A stretch of DNA of 64,000 nucleotides from Holothuria scabra (GCA_037179385.1 CM074189.1:26907648-26971647), one strand, 5' to 3'; counted from the stretch's first letter, positions 41,526-52,682 are shown. Notes: a model not told the origin generated them from the sequence alone. Made by a program: numbers and translations.

Positions 41526-41569
41526 TCTTAGAATTATGAAAAAACATCAACAAAATTATGTCCATTTTC

Positions 41570-41754
41570 CAGTGTTGTAATCGAGTCACTAGATTAGTGA
41601 CTCGAGTCACCAGTTTTCACACTTTTAAGTGACTCGAGTAGAGTCGTTGACTCGAGTCACTGTACTGTTTCAATGGGGAAATTACTCCTGAATTCTATCG
41701 AGTCACTATCATTTTGAAAGAAAGTGACTCGAGTCGTGACTTGTTACAACACTG
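41570..41754 (-). mobile_element. hAT-type MITE, copy 2 (185 bp)
   Basis: The ends are CAGTGTTGTAA and TTACAACACTG, with a perfect 8-bp target duplication CCATTTTC (41562-41569 and 41755-41762). The interior is GACTCGAGTCAC modules. It is inverted relative to copy 1 at 1347-1531. The intact target duplication suggests it is the younger copy. Confidence 0.88.
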
Positions 41755-41762
41755 CCATTTTC

Positions 41763-42327
41763 TCAAATTGGTTAAGGGAAAGAAAAGAAAGTCTTCATTA
41801 TTCAAATTGCAGTTTGTGTTAATTTAATTTACAGGCCAGGAGAAAACAGATATACGTTTCTTATAAGAATAAAAGTTGCAGTTTGTTCATTTTTGTCAGT
41901 ATATTTGTCATTTATAATGGACACACATAAAAGGTCACATGATTACCCAGTTCTTTTAAATGTGCTTTAAAAGTAAGATGAAGATGTTTTCTTTTTTTGT
42001 TTGTTACAGATTGACATCCACAGTACAGTAGAAGTATCAAACTTTACGTTTATTTTGCAAAAAGCAATTCTTATCCCAGGAACCCTAGAATCCAGTGCCT
42101 CTTTATTTGCTTAAAAAAATACATGACTTCCTTGTTTCCCTTAAAGAGCCAGGTTATATTCCTTCCATCCCATTTAAAAAATTGAACTGAAGCCAGTAGT
42201 TAGATTGTTATTTAATTGTCAGTTGATGTGTTCACATGCTTGCAAGTCCTTGTGTCAACCAGTGTCTTTAAAGGGGAAGAAGCATTGCTCAGAAAAGGGC
42301 ACAAGAGTGTGCAATGTTTTAAACATA
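41763..42327. other. Unremarkable intergenic DNA
   Basis: No gene, repeat family or terminal repeat recognised. Confidence 0.4.
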
Positions 42328-42431
42328 TTTAAAATAAGCCTGTGGAGTGTGTTTACTGCAAAGCTGATGTATGCCACTGTCTCTGCGTGTGTGCACAGCC
42401 GACCGAGTGGTGCAGATATATTTTAGATTAA

Positions 42432-42682
42432 CCCTTTACCGTTGTGCTCCGATCGGGGCATATTTGCGCGCCTCGGGAGTGGGCGGAAAAGCGGACGTAG
42501 CACGCCCCGCATCAGCTTCCGTAGGCCATTGACTCCGTGACCTTACACTATTGTCTCTCTCGTTGTTGTGGCCGAATTTTCGGGTAGCTGTTCGCAGTTT
42601 CCAGCTCCGCGTGAAGCAGTAAAGATGGGTGACACCCGAGCTCTCCGCATGGGTCCAAAAGGACCCAAACAACGGTAAAGGG
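42432..42682 (+). mobile_element. piggyBac-type MITE, copy a
   Basis: Flanking TTAA at 42428-42431 and 42683-42686. With the target included, the termini TTAACCCTTTACCGTTGT and ACAACGGTAAAGGGTTAA are perfect inverted repeats. The interior is relatively GC-rich (GCGCGCCTCGGGAGTG) and has no transposase. Confidence 0.88.
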
Positions 42683-42785
42683 TTAAAATAAGCCTGTGGA
42701 GTGTGTTTACTGCAAAGCTGGTGTATGCCACTGTCTCTGCGTGTGTGCACAACCGACCGAGTGGTGCAGATATATTTTAGATTAA

Positions 42786-43038
42786 CCCCTTACCGTTGTG
42801 CTCCGATCGGGGCATATTTGCGCGCCTCGGGAGTGTGCGAAAAAGCGGACGTAGCACGCCCCGCATCAGCTTCCGTAGGCCATTGACTCCGTGACCTTAA
42901 ACTATTGTCTCTCTCGTTGTTGTGGCCGAATTTTCGGGTAGCTACTCGCAGTTTCCAGCTCCGCGTGAAGCGCAGTAAAGATGGGTGACAGCCGAGCTCT
43001 TCGCATGGGTCCAAAAGGACCCAAACAACGGTAAAGGG
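42786..43038 (+). mobile_element. piggyBac-type MITE, copy b
   Basis: TTAA at 42782-42785 and 43039-43042. The left end has lost one T (CCCTTACCG); otherwise it is nearly identical to copy a. Confidence 0.85.
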
Positions 43039-43141
43039 TTAAAATAAGCCTGTGGAGTGTGTTTACTGCAAAGCTGATGTATGCCACTGTCTCTGCGTGT
43101 GTGCACAGCCGACCGAGTGGTGCAGATATATTTTAGATTAA

Positions 43142-43391
43142 CCCTTTACCGTCGTGCTCCGATCGGGCATATTTGCGCGCCTCGGGAGTGGACGGAAAAG
43201 CGGACGTAGCACGCCCCGCATCAGCTTCCGTAGGTCATTGACTCCGTGACCTTAAACTATTGTCTCTCTCGTTGTTGTGGCCGAATTTTCGGGTAGCTAC
43301 TTGCAGTTTCCAGCTCCGCGTGAAGCAGTAAAGATGGGTGACAGCCGAGCTCTCCGCATGGATCCAAAAGGACCCAAGCAACGGCAAAGGG
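43142..43391 (+). mobile_element. piggyBac-type MITE, copy c
   Basis: TTAA on the left (43138-43141), and the right target is mutated to TCAA. The left terminus reads CCCTTTACCGTCG. Nearly identical to copies a and b. Confidence 0.85.
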
Positions 43392-43744
43392 TCAAAATAA
43401 GCCTGTGGAGTGTGTTTACTGCAAAGCTGATATATGCCACTGTCTCTGCGTGTGTGCACAGCCGACCGAGTGGTGCAGATATATTTTAGATTAAAATAAG
43501 CCTGTGGAGTGTGTTTACTGCAAAGCTGAAGTATGCCACTGTTTCTGCGTGTGTGCACAGCCGACCGAGTGGTGCAGATATATTTTAGATTAAGAATCCT
43601 GCAACGAGCTCTTGTGAGCAGTGCTCTCCAAGTAAGTGGTTTCCTCGAGATGGAAAGAACTTGCCAGGTTTGGTTTTTAAGTGAATCGCTTGATTGTAGT
43701 AATAGGGTACTAATTTCATGTTTATCGTATATGTTATAGTTGAT

Positions 43745-44165
43745 AATTTCAGTGAGCTTGGGGCCTTTCCAAGCTTGTAATACTAGGGGTCCTGAGAGAC
43801 CTGGCTGTATATTACAAATTGTAAAGTGGACCCGTGCAAGCATGTAATACCAGTGGTGCCAGGATACCTGGTTGCGGTTGTATGTTAAAAACTCTGGGCT
43901 GGACCTGTCTGAGCTTGTAATACCATGGGCCCTAGAAGACCTTGTGTATTACAAATTGTAAGCTGAACCTGTCAAGGTTGTAATACAAGGGCTTAAGGGA
44001 AACCTGCTTGTATGTAACAAACTTTGAATTGGACCTGTTAAAGCTTGTCATACCAGGAGTATGGGTTGTATAGTACAAACTGTGAGCTGGACCTGCCCCA
44101 GCTTTTAACACGAAGGAGTCATAGGAATCTTGTCTTTGATGTATGACAAACTCATTCCAAGTTTG
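43745..44165 (+). repeat. Degenerate ~60-bp tandem array
   Basis: About six or seven units share the pattern GCTGGACCTGTC, AGCTTGTAATACCA, GGG, CCT, GTATATTACAAATTGT. Units differ by many substitutions and small indels, so the array is old. No coding frame is maintained. Confidence 0.75.
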
Positions 44166-44169
44166 TAAA

Positions 44170-45295
44170 ACTGAGGGGAGGGAATATGGTTTGGGTTGGG
44201 GTTGAGGAAGTACCAGAAATCTTGGGTTTGTAACACTTTGGAGCTATCACGGAGTTATATCCAGGTAATACCTCCATGGTATTGCAAACGTTCCGACGTA
44301 TAAGCACCCTTTGCAAGCCATCTTAATGTAACTCTTGAATTAAATTAATTTTGTTTAAGATACGATTTGTTGGAAATATTTATGTTGTGCCTTCTTTTCT
44401 TAAAGTAGGAATAACTATTGCAACCTTATTATACCTTTATTAACCCACGTATTCTGTTCCGACCTGTCCTTAGTATGGTCATTGCAACTTTCCTCTGATG
44501 TTGTGGAGAATCTGTATTACACATTTAGAGTATAACTGTTTACCTCTCAGTTGAAATTTAATCATTAAGTTTTCGAAAATTATCATGTTTATGAAAATGG
44601 GAAAGTGATTATATTAAAGAATAAATATTAGTTGAGTAAATATTACAGATTATAACTGTGTAGCTGTGACTTATGATTCATTTAAAGTATAACCAAATTT
44701 CAAACCCATATTTTACAGAACTTGAAACATGAAACAATAACAGAATCGAAATATAGCCTACCTGGACTGATCTATTTACACATTTCTAAACAGGAAATGA
44801 AACAGACGTTGTTGACTGTAGTTGATTTTCTTTATATCAGCAAAATTCACTGCACACTGACGAAGTTGACAACCTATTTTCTAAACATTTGTATGGTGAC
44901 ATGACTTACTAATGTCCTCTTTGCTTTACAAGAAAACTGGAAACTGTTCTAGGCCAAAACAATTTTAATTTCAAACAAAAAGAAAACCAGGTAGTTGGAT
45001 TTGTAGAAGTTGAGAGGGTCATACAGCAACATTGATCATAATGGGAGCAGGAACGTAGTAGATCTGCTTTGTGAATGGGGGGGGGGTTGAATTTTCATGT
45101 CAGCAAAATGATCTGACTTCATTTGGCAGCTATACAAAGTGAACTTTTCGAAGGAAAATTTGCTGGAATTATTTGAATATCTTTTACGGTTTTCAATAAA
45201 AACCTTTTCAAAGTTTGAATGTTTCTGAAGCAACTTATTGCTTATGCAAAAATAATGATGTGGGTGTTGTAAAGTGTTTACATTTCTTTTGTTCA
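44170..45295. other. Intergenic DNA without recognised feature
   Basis: AT-rich sequence. A short poly-G run lies at about 45078-45087. No gene or repeat family was identified. Confidence 0.4.
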
Positions 45296-47050
45296 TCTGG
45301 GGTCACAGGGGGTCACAAACCAAAATCCTTGTTTACACAATATCTCAAGATACGAAACTTGGAATAATTTCAAACTTGATATGTTGATGCGTTATGATGT
45401 AAGGAAGAACCTTATTGATTTTGGTGGAGGTCAAAGGTCATTTGGGGTCACATGGGGTCAAACCCCGAAATCCTTGTTTACACGATATCTCATGGTAGAA
45501 AACTTGGATTAATTTCAAACTTGATATGTTGATGCGTTATGATGTAAGGAGAACCCTATCGATTTTGGTGGAGGTCAAAGGTCATTTGGGGTCACGTGGG
45601 GTCAAACCCCGAAATCCTTGTTTTTACACGATATCTCATGGTAGGAAACTTAGATTAATTTCAAACGTGATATGTCCATGCGTTTTTCTGTAAGAAGGGC
45701 CCCGATTTATTTTCATGGAGGTCAAAGGTCATTCGGGGTCACAGGGGGTCAAATCCTGAAATCCTTGTTTACGCTATATCTCAAGGTAGAAAAAGTGGAT
45801 TCATTTCAAACTTGATATGTTGATGCGTTATGATGTGAGGAAGAAGCCAATTAATTTTGGTGGAGGTCAAAGGTCATTTTGGTTCACATGGGGTCAAACC
45901 CTGAAATCCTTGTTTACATGATACATCATGGTAGAAAACTTGGATTTATTTCAATCTTGATAGGTTGATGCGTTATGATGTAAGAAAGAACCCAATTTTT
46001 TGGGGGGGAGGTCAAAGGTCATTTGGAGTCTCAAACCCTGAAAACCTGGTTTTCACTATATCTCAAGGTAGGAAACTTGAATTAATTTCAACCTTGACAT
46101 GTTGATGCGTTATGATGTAAGGAAGAACCCATTAATTTTGGTAGAGGTCAAATGTCATTTGGGGTCACATGGGGTCAAACCCTGAAATCCTTGTTTACAT
46201 GATACATCAAGGTAGGAAACATGAATTAATTTCAAACTTGATATGTTGATGTGTTATGATGTAAGGAAGAACCCATTAATTTTGGTGGAGGTCAAAGGTC
46301 ATTTGGGGTCACATTGGGTCAAACCCTGAAATCCTTGTTTACATGATACATCATGGTAGGACACTTGGATTCATTTCAAACTTGATATGTTGATGCATTA
46401 TGATGTAAAGAAAAATCCTATATATTTTGGTGGAGGTCAAAGGTCATTTGGGGTCAGAAGAGGACAAATCCTGAAAACCTTTTTCACACAATTTCTCAAG
46501 GTAGGAAGCTTGGATTGATTTCAAACTTGATATGTTGATGCATTATGTTGTAAGGAAGAACCCTATTGATTTTGGTAGAGGTCAAAGGTCATTTGGGGTC
46601 ATAGGGGATCAAACTCAGAAAAACTTGTTTAGGAAAGCTCAAGGTATGAAACTTGGATGGATATCATAATTAGTATGTGGATGAATTATGGCGAGAAGAT
46701 GGTCTGTACAAGGTTTTTTTTTGTGGAGTTGAAAAGAAAACTGTGGTCATGATCGGTCAAACTTTAAAAAACTTGTCAAAATGGGGTATCTCAAGGTAGG
46801 AAACCTGGATGGATTTCCTAATTAGTATGTGGATGTGTTATGGTGAGTTGAAAGTACAGTACCTGTTGTTTTCGGTGGAGGTCAATGGTCATCTAGTATC
46901 ACCTGGAATCAAACCCTGAAAACCTTGTTTGCAGAATATCTTAAGGCACAGTATGAAATTTGGCTTTTTGAATATAGAAATGTTTTGGTTAAAAGAAAAA
47001 CCAATTACTTACAGGTGGAGTCAAAGGTCACTTTGGGTCACCAGTTGTTA
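45296..47050 (+). repeat. ~145-bp satellite, about 12 units, with nuclear-receptor-like half-sites
   Basis: The block AGGTCAAAGGTCA starts at 45428, 45572, 45719, 45864, 46009, 46145 (variant), 46289, 46434 and 46579; spacing is 144-147 except one of 136. More eroded units follow to about 47040. Other conserved parts of the unit are GGGGTCACATGGGGTCAAAC, GAAATCCTTGTTTACA, GATATCTCANGGTAG, ACTTGATATGTTGATGCG and TTATGATGTAAGGAAGAACC. No ORF persists. Confidence 0.92.
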
Positions 47051-47059
47051 AAAGAAATG

Positions 47060-47929
47060 TAGCATTTTATGGAAAAGAGCATGTCTGTATCCTCGAAACC
47101 TCAATGCATTTTTGCATTCTGGTTACATCAAGTACCCAATTTTGTCATTTTCATGTCACACAACCTTCAAACGCAGTTTTATTGCTTTGAAATAGGTTAA
47201 AATTAACGTGTTCTCGAATCCTTAAAGTCACCTGTATTCTACAATGTCACATTTTTATTTATTCTGTTTTTTCTTTTAATCTGCCCGATTTTTTTTTTTT
47301 TTTTTTTGGGGGGGGGGGGGGGGGCGACATTTCCCCAAACATTTTCATTGGTGGGGCGATTTCCCCTCATCCCCCAGCATCGACACCCCAGGATTTAAAA
47401 CAAAGTGAATAAATTTCGTATCTCAACTCATGGACAGGCTATATGACTGAGTCAACTAGAAATATATATCTCAGTTGTAGACCACCGGTGCTCTGAAAGG
47501 GTTTAATGACAGGACAATATTCCCTGACATGGGGTGGGATATCATTCACAGATCCCCACGGAGTCCGATTAGTCTTTATATTTCGGTACCCCTATGTTTC
47601 AAAATTCCGGCACCACTATAGTCTGACCACCTTATATTCCGGCAAATCCATCCTGTTTTATCACCCAATGAAAATTATTTTCCTGTCCTGGAAGAGTGTC
47701 TACAGCGGCGTAGCTTGTCATTTTTGCGGGAATGGTGCGAGAAGGGTGGGAGGGTTGGAGGGTTGGAGGAAGAAACTAAATTCTACGATTTTTTCAAGTG
47801 TGAAGTCCACTATACTAGGGGACGTAATTTGCAGATAAGAAAATTTATTGCTCCATCACGGAAATTTGAGTACATTCATTTGAGCATATACATATAGGAA
47901 AAGAAAAATTATCTGGTAAAATTTCCATT
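47060..47929. other. Intergenic DNA with a T-tract/G-tract junction
   Basis: A T tract runs directly into a 17-base G tract at 47308-47324. ORFs at 47506-47897 have no resemblance to known families. Confidence 0.5.
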
Positions 47930-48335
47930 AAAACATTTAATTGCACATGGCAGGAATGAATCACGGTACCTGTTGGATTTTAGAGTGGGAAGTCTCAGCC
48001 TTCCGCTCTTCATTAGGTTATCCTCAGTGAAGTAAAACAATGGATGACTTTGACCATCCATGAGAAATTTCAGTTAAGAGCTCATCATAGATAGAATCCA
48101 GGATAGACCGAGACTTTCCAATAACATGTCCTGCTTTTTTGATGATGCTATCATTGCGTTTCTTCTCTGCATGACTAACATTTCCTCCCCAGCAGACAAG
48201 ATAATAACGAAACACACCACATATGATAGAACAGTAAAACATGAACAATATTTCAGGACGGACATCAAAATTGGAAAGTTTTCTAAGACAGTGCAATCTA
48301 GAATTAAGTTTCTTTATCAAAATATCAACGTGATC
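47930..48335 (-). pseudogene. LINE remnant, C-terminal part (downstream of reverse transcriptase)
   Basis: The minus-strand frame at 48024-48320 encodes KLNSRLHCLRKLSNF, then ILFMFYCSIICGVFRYYLVCWGGN and a KAGHVIG segment. This order is typical of the region after the reverse transcriptase in Jockey/CR1-like LINEs. Stops beyond 48024 and residual similarity toward 47930 show decay. It is separated from its upstream half by the MITE at 48345-48787. Confidence 0.75.
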
Positions 48336-48344
48336 TCCCCATGT

Positions 48345-48787
48345 TAGACTTGGCCAAGTCTGTCGTGAGTGTTCCGCGGGAAGCTGACAACTTTCTCTTC
48401 GAAATCCTCTTCTGCAGCAGAGTTCAACATATCGTATTTTCCTTTCAAAGATATTATAAACGTAGATACCAAACTCCTATCCTTACACTGTTAGACGCGC
48501 TGACTCCTCACGGAGGCTCGATCGGAGGGGCAAAAGTGTTCATTTGACATGCGCACAGTTCTGTATGGTTATTTGCGTGCACCACCACGTATATCTTTGT
48601 TTCCTTTTGTCTAATACGCCCTCTATAGGTATTTTAATTGTACCGCGATACCGTTATAGACCGACAGAGGGCGTATTAGAAAAAGAGGCAAATACGGTAT
48701 GCTGTACTGCGCTGAAGTATTGGATTTGTGTAGAGGTAGTGTTGCTAGCTCCCCGAGGAACACTCACGAGAGACTTGGCCAAGTCTA
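48345..48787. mobile_element. MITE with 9-bp target duplication inserted in a LINE (443 bp)
   Basis: The target duplication TCCCCATGT lies at 48336-48344 and 48788-48796. The ends TAGACTTGGCCAAGTCT and AGACTTGGCCAAGTCTA are followed by a longer inverted match around GTGAGTGTTCC. The first 16 bases are themselves palindromic. A second inner inverted pair, CTAATACGCCCTCT and AGAGGGCGTATTAG, lies near 48622-48680. Nine-base duplications fit Mutator-like elements, but assignment is inferred. Confidence 0.85.
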
Positions 48788-48796
48788 TCCCCATGT

Positions 48797-49245
48797 CGAA
48801 ATGTCATTAATCACTATCCCATTAATACGGTCAACAACAGATTCCTTGATTTGCACAGGAGGTAGAGGGGTTGCATCATTTCTGAAACTAATGACCTTTC
48901 CCTTAGTCTTCGAAACATTTAAAATTAAGATATCAGCACAGTAATTAACAAAAGAATTGAGCTGGGCTAAAAATTTGTCATGGTCGTCTTCCTTAATCAA
49001 ACCAAGAAGAGCAGTATGATCAGCAAATTTAACAATGGGGCAAGAATCTTCAGATGATCTAGCATCGCATGTATATAAATTGAAAAGAAAGGGCGCTGAA
49101 ACAGTTCTTCGGGCCGCTCCTGTGTTTACTGCAGTAGATCTGAATGACAATTGGAGCTAAGTTTTACAAACTGTGACCTGTTAGTTAGGTAATTAAATAT
49201 CCAGTGAATGACGCCAGAGGGAATATTCATATTAAGGGCGGGAAT
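48797..49245 (-). pseudogene. LINE remnant, reverse transcriptase core
   Basis: Minus-strand translation gives WIFNYLTNRSQFV upstream, then APFLFNLYT and KFADHTALLGLI. These correspond to the QG..LSPLLF.LYT and FADDT motifs of LINE reverse transcriptases. The second catalytic Asp of FADD is replaced by His (codons near 49012-49026), and an upstream stop interrupts the frame, so the copy is inactive. The frame resumes cleanly on the far side of the MITE at 48345-48787. Confidence 0.8.
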
Positions 49246-52231
49246 TTCAGAGATTTGAAAATATGGGGGTTGCATTGCAAAAAGTTTGGATTCTGGGTTT
49301 CCTGTAAGGAAAATTCAAAAGTTCGGGGGGGGGGGGGGGGGGGGGTTACTGAAAGATTTTGCATTTCCTATTGGCAAATCTGAGATTGAGCGGCGACCAA
49401 AGATCTATGTTGCTGCATAATATTATCCAAAGCCCACGAAATTAGGCTCTCCGACGACTTTTTTTTTCGAGTCAAGAGCTTATATTGGAGAAAATTTTGG
49501 ACTTTTATGGAAAAAAAATGAAAATATACCGCAATTACCGGTGTCACCTGACGATCTGGTGTCACAAATAGCACAATTCATTTTTTTTGTCAGCTTGGAA
49601 AAGTTTACCATACTGAAGGTCAGCCCGAACACTTTCACTTAGGAATCACAATTTGCTGCGCGTGAAGCGTAGGGAAAATTTTGCCTTTTTGAAACAAATA
49701 ATGACGAATATAGAACTTTTATTGGAGAGAATTCGGAATTTTGGAGTTTCATGAGTTGTCAATACCACACAGTAGACTGGCTTCACAAATGGCAAATTTC
49801 CGATTTCTTCATTTTTCAGAGCACCCTGCCCCCTGTAGCTGTGCCACTGGGTGTCTAAGAGAAGGATGCCCAGATGCAAAATGGTGCTAAATGTTTCAAT
49901 ATTTTGAGTCACTAGGCTCCAAAGCTTTCAAAACATGGTCTTGAAAGTATGGGTAATTACTTCAACGGACTATACGGTCAATATGAATTTAAATACCGGA
50001 TATACTCTATAAGTGATAAGAATTACAGCGAAAAATTGTGATAGTTTGCGAAGGATTTGTGCAAAATTTCTAAAAGTAAGGAACCATTTGTAATGGCAGA
50101 ATGGAAGAAGGTTAAATATATCCATGAACTGATCACAAGCACACTTCAATCTACTTCGGGAAAATCACAGATCGGGGGATGGGGGGGGGGAGGTGGGGTG
50201 GTATTCGGTGGTGCTACTGAGACACCGTTGCATAGATCTACCGGTGTAGGATTGTTGATAGAATGATACAAGAAGCATTTAAATGTCCTTTCGAACGAGA
50301 CCTAATCATACACACTGCGGAAAGAGGATGGAGGTGTACCTTTAATTTCAGACTGGAGTTTCTTGTCTAGCAAACTTCAGCGTGAATTTAATCCTCTGAT
50401 AATGGTCTAAATACGAGATGGTCGAATCGCTATACGAATCTGTGATTTGAGCGTGTGAAAAATTTGCTTTGAAAATCATGTATTTTACTATTTTTCTGAA
50501 AAAGTTGCATGCAGACTGTGCACCGAGACATTTTCAGAATCCTTAAAATGTGTCAACCGATTTCAGCCTGCCAGGCTGGTAATTCACTAACGATTGCAAA
50601 TTTCATTAAAACATAGTAGGGGACGATTCCTCATCTTCAAATTTCTAAATGTTGTGCTCCTTCATAATAACACCTGCTGCCATATGCTCACGAACAATCG
50701 ACATTTCAGACCGATGAATAATTTGAGTATGGTTGATATGCCAGTGAAAAAAAAAGAACATCAACGAGACCGCAAGCGCGCGGAGAGCGCGAAAATGTGT
50801 GGGATTTGAAAAGTAAACATGTGGAATTATTGATACGGAAAATCCATCTTAATCGGTAGAAGATACTTTTCATAACCTATTTGTATAGCCTTTTTGGTAG
50901 AACCTTACTGTTAAGTTTCATGTAAAAAGTGTGTGTGTGTGTGTGTGCGTGTGTGTGTGTGTGTGTGTGTATGTGTGTGTGTGTGTGCGCGGGGGGGGGG
51001 GGGCAGGGGGTCCTCTCCACTAAAAAAGTGGGGCCCTGTCCCCCCAAATCGACGCCCATGGCCGGAGATCGACGGGTATTTCTACTTAGCAAAAATTGCA
51101 GGAAACTTCATTTAGCCATTACAAATTTTTCATCACAGTTTGCTAGTGACATTCTGTTAAGGGGGTAGTAGCTGTCAACCTGTTAGCGAATTAGGGTTTT
51201 AGAAGTCAACTCATATCTAATGGCACCCACGTCATTTTAGCAGTGGTTTGGAAATGGATCCTTTACATACTTCAATTGTAATAACGGGCCGTATAATCGC
51301 GCTATATGTCTCCACTCTTGTTGTTATCTCAAAATAAAAATTCTAGTTTACACAAATCGTCGGTTCTCCAAGACTGTAGCTGTTTTAGGGGTAGTAAGGT
51401 GAAGGGTTCAAGGTTTTTTATATAGGCCTAGTTGAATAATTAACATTGCTTTTTGTGAAGATATGGTAGAGCAACGAGATAGCGCAAAATGAATGGGTGA
51501 AAAAATACACACATGCACAGGCTTACACTAGGGGTAATTTTTTGTGAGGGGGTAGGAGCAAGCTTTGCCCGAATAATGGCACCATTTATCGTGCTTTGTT
51601 CATGTTTTGTCCGAATAGACCAATCTGCTTTTTGTATGAATTGGGAGGGCTAATGCCCTCGGAACCCAGACTCATACACACTTGTAGGGAATTAAATGCT
51701 TGCCAATGCTATGTGGTTCATTTCTATCCTTGGGTGACACAGCGTAAGAAGAACTCAAGTGGCGTATGCACAGAGAGTCGATACGAGGGCAGGTCTTTTT
51801 GCCTTATCCAGGAGAAAGGTGCTGTGAGGTAAGCGCCTCATTTAGGTAAAAATGTACCTTGGGTGGAAAAGCTTTAAACTGATTAGACAGTGTATTGTTT
51901 TAGAGACATTTTCCCGAAATTTTTAGTCCGAGATGTGTTGCAAGTTCCGTTTCGTTTATTTGTTTTATCACTTCACATGAACATAAAAAATACGACATAA
52001 TATGAATATTAATAAGAAATGAATATGCATGAGCTGATAGAAGGTAGGCCTACATATGAAACCCTGCTGGCTAAAATATCATTATGCCCTCCCGAGAACG
52101 ACAACACAAACGATATACTACTAAATTACAAGAGAAGTGATGCTTTCTGAAAAACTGTTGGTCTTTTGAGGTAGCTTGGATTGTTGGAGGCCGGAAATGA
52201 TTTCATCTTAATATTTAATTTCAAACTTGCC
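49246..52231. other. Intergenic DNA rich in G tracts, no recognised gene
   Basis: It contains a 21-base G run (49325-49345), a (GT)n microsatellite (50929-50990) followed by poly-G, and ordinary AT-rich sequence. ORFs up to 88 codons have no family resemblance. Confidence 0.5.
50929..51003 (+). repeat. (GT)n microsatellite followed by poly-G
   Basis: About 60 bases of nearly uninterrupted GT dinucleotides run into a G tract broken only by GCGC. The Cys/Val ORFs in both strands here are artefacts of this repeat. Confidence 0.95.
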
Positions 52232-52235
52232 TTAA

Positions 52236-52595
52236 AGAGGCTCATTGAGTTGATATTGATAACCTGATGAAAGTCTCAAAGGGTCACTACTAGATAACAA
52301 TGCTTATAGTCAGCATAACAAATCAAGTTTAAAGTCCAAAAATCACAGAAAACATTAAAATTTTGAATTTTCAAGTGTCCTGACTTGTAACGGTTTTGTA
52401 CATAATTTGAAAATGTGTCTGGTCTTGAATTTTTGAAAACCGACTTCAACCGTTAAGTACTCCCTCATAAAACAGTAATTTGTACGTAGGATATGGGGAT
52501 TGTCTAAGATTGACCAATTGCCATTGGTATGTGAAGAAAACTCAACAGGTTTGGAAAAATTTGTTGAATTTCATGAACCAACTCAATGAGCCGCT
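52236..52595 (-). mobile_element. TTAA-type MITE (CTCATTGAGTTG family), 360 bp
   Basis: TTAA at 52232-52235 and 52596-52599. The ends are AGAGGCTCATTGAGTTG and CAACTCAATGAGCCGCT. It has the same orientation as 17629-17992 and the opposite one to 20174-20532. Confidence 0.82.
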
Positions 52596-52682
52596 TTAAT
52601 GTGGGTATATTCCAGTCTAATATTGTAAATTAAAAGGTACGGGATTCCATGCCAGTTATGCTCACTAAGTATTCAAAAACTA

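Larger units (their letters stand above)
37965..41569. other. 3' flank without recognised gene
   Basis: It contains a MITE (about 38255-38550), a SINE fragment (38668-38735), a 65-bp direct repeat (40021-40150), a poly-G tract (40190-40218) and a LINE-3'-end-like relic (41335-41525). ORFs here have no family resemblance. A block near 40757 (AAAGGTCACTTGAGGTCACC) echoes the satellite at 45.3 kb. Confidence 0.55.
42328..43592 (+). repeat. Tandem array: five ~98-bp units, three separated by piggyBac-type MITEs
   Basis: The unit begins AATAAGCCTGTGGAGTGTG and ends GCAGATATATTTTAGATTAA. Copies start near 42330, 42688, 43043, 43397 and 43496. The first three are each followed by a MITE at the terminal TTAA, giving a composite period of 353-357 bp. 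The last two units join directly through a single TTAA. Confidence 0.88.

Noticed and set aside
42436..43843. Several minus-strand ORFs of 60-200 codons, and shorter plus-strand ORFs
   Set aside because: They run through the piggyBac-type MITEs and the 98-bp units, and the same peptide recurs wherever the MITE does (also at 10723-11121). Incidental open frames.
50877..51168. Cys/Val- or His/Thr-rich ORFs
   Set aside because: They are translations of the (GT)n and poly-G tract on both strands.
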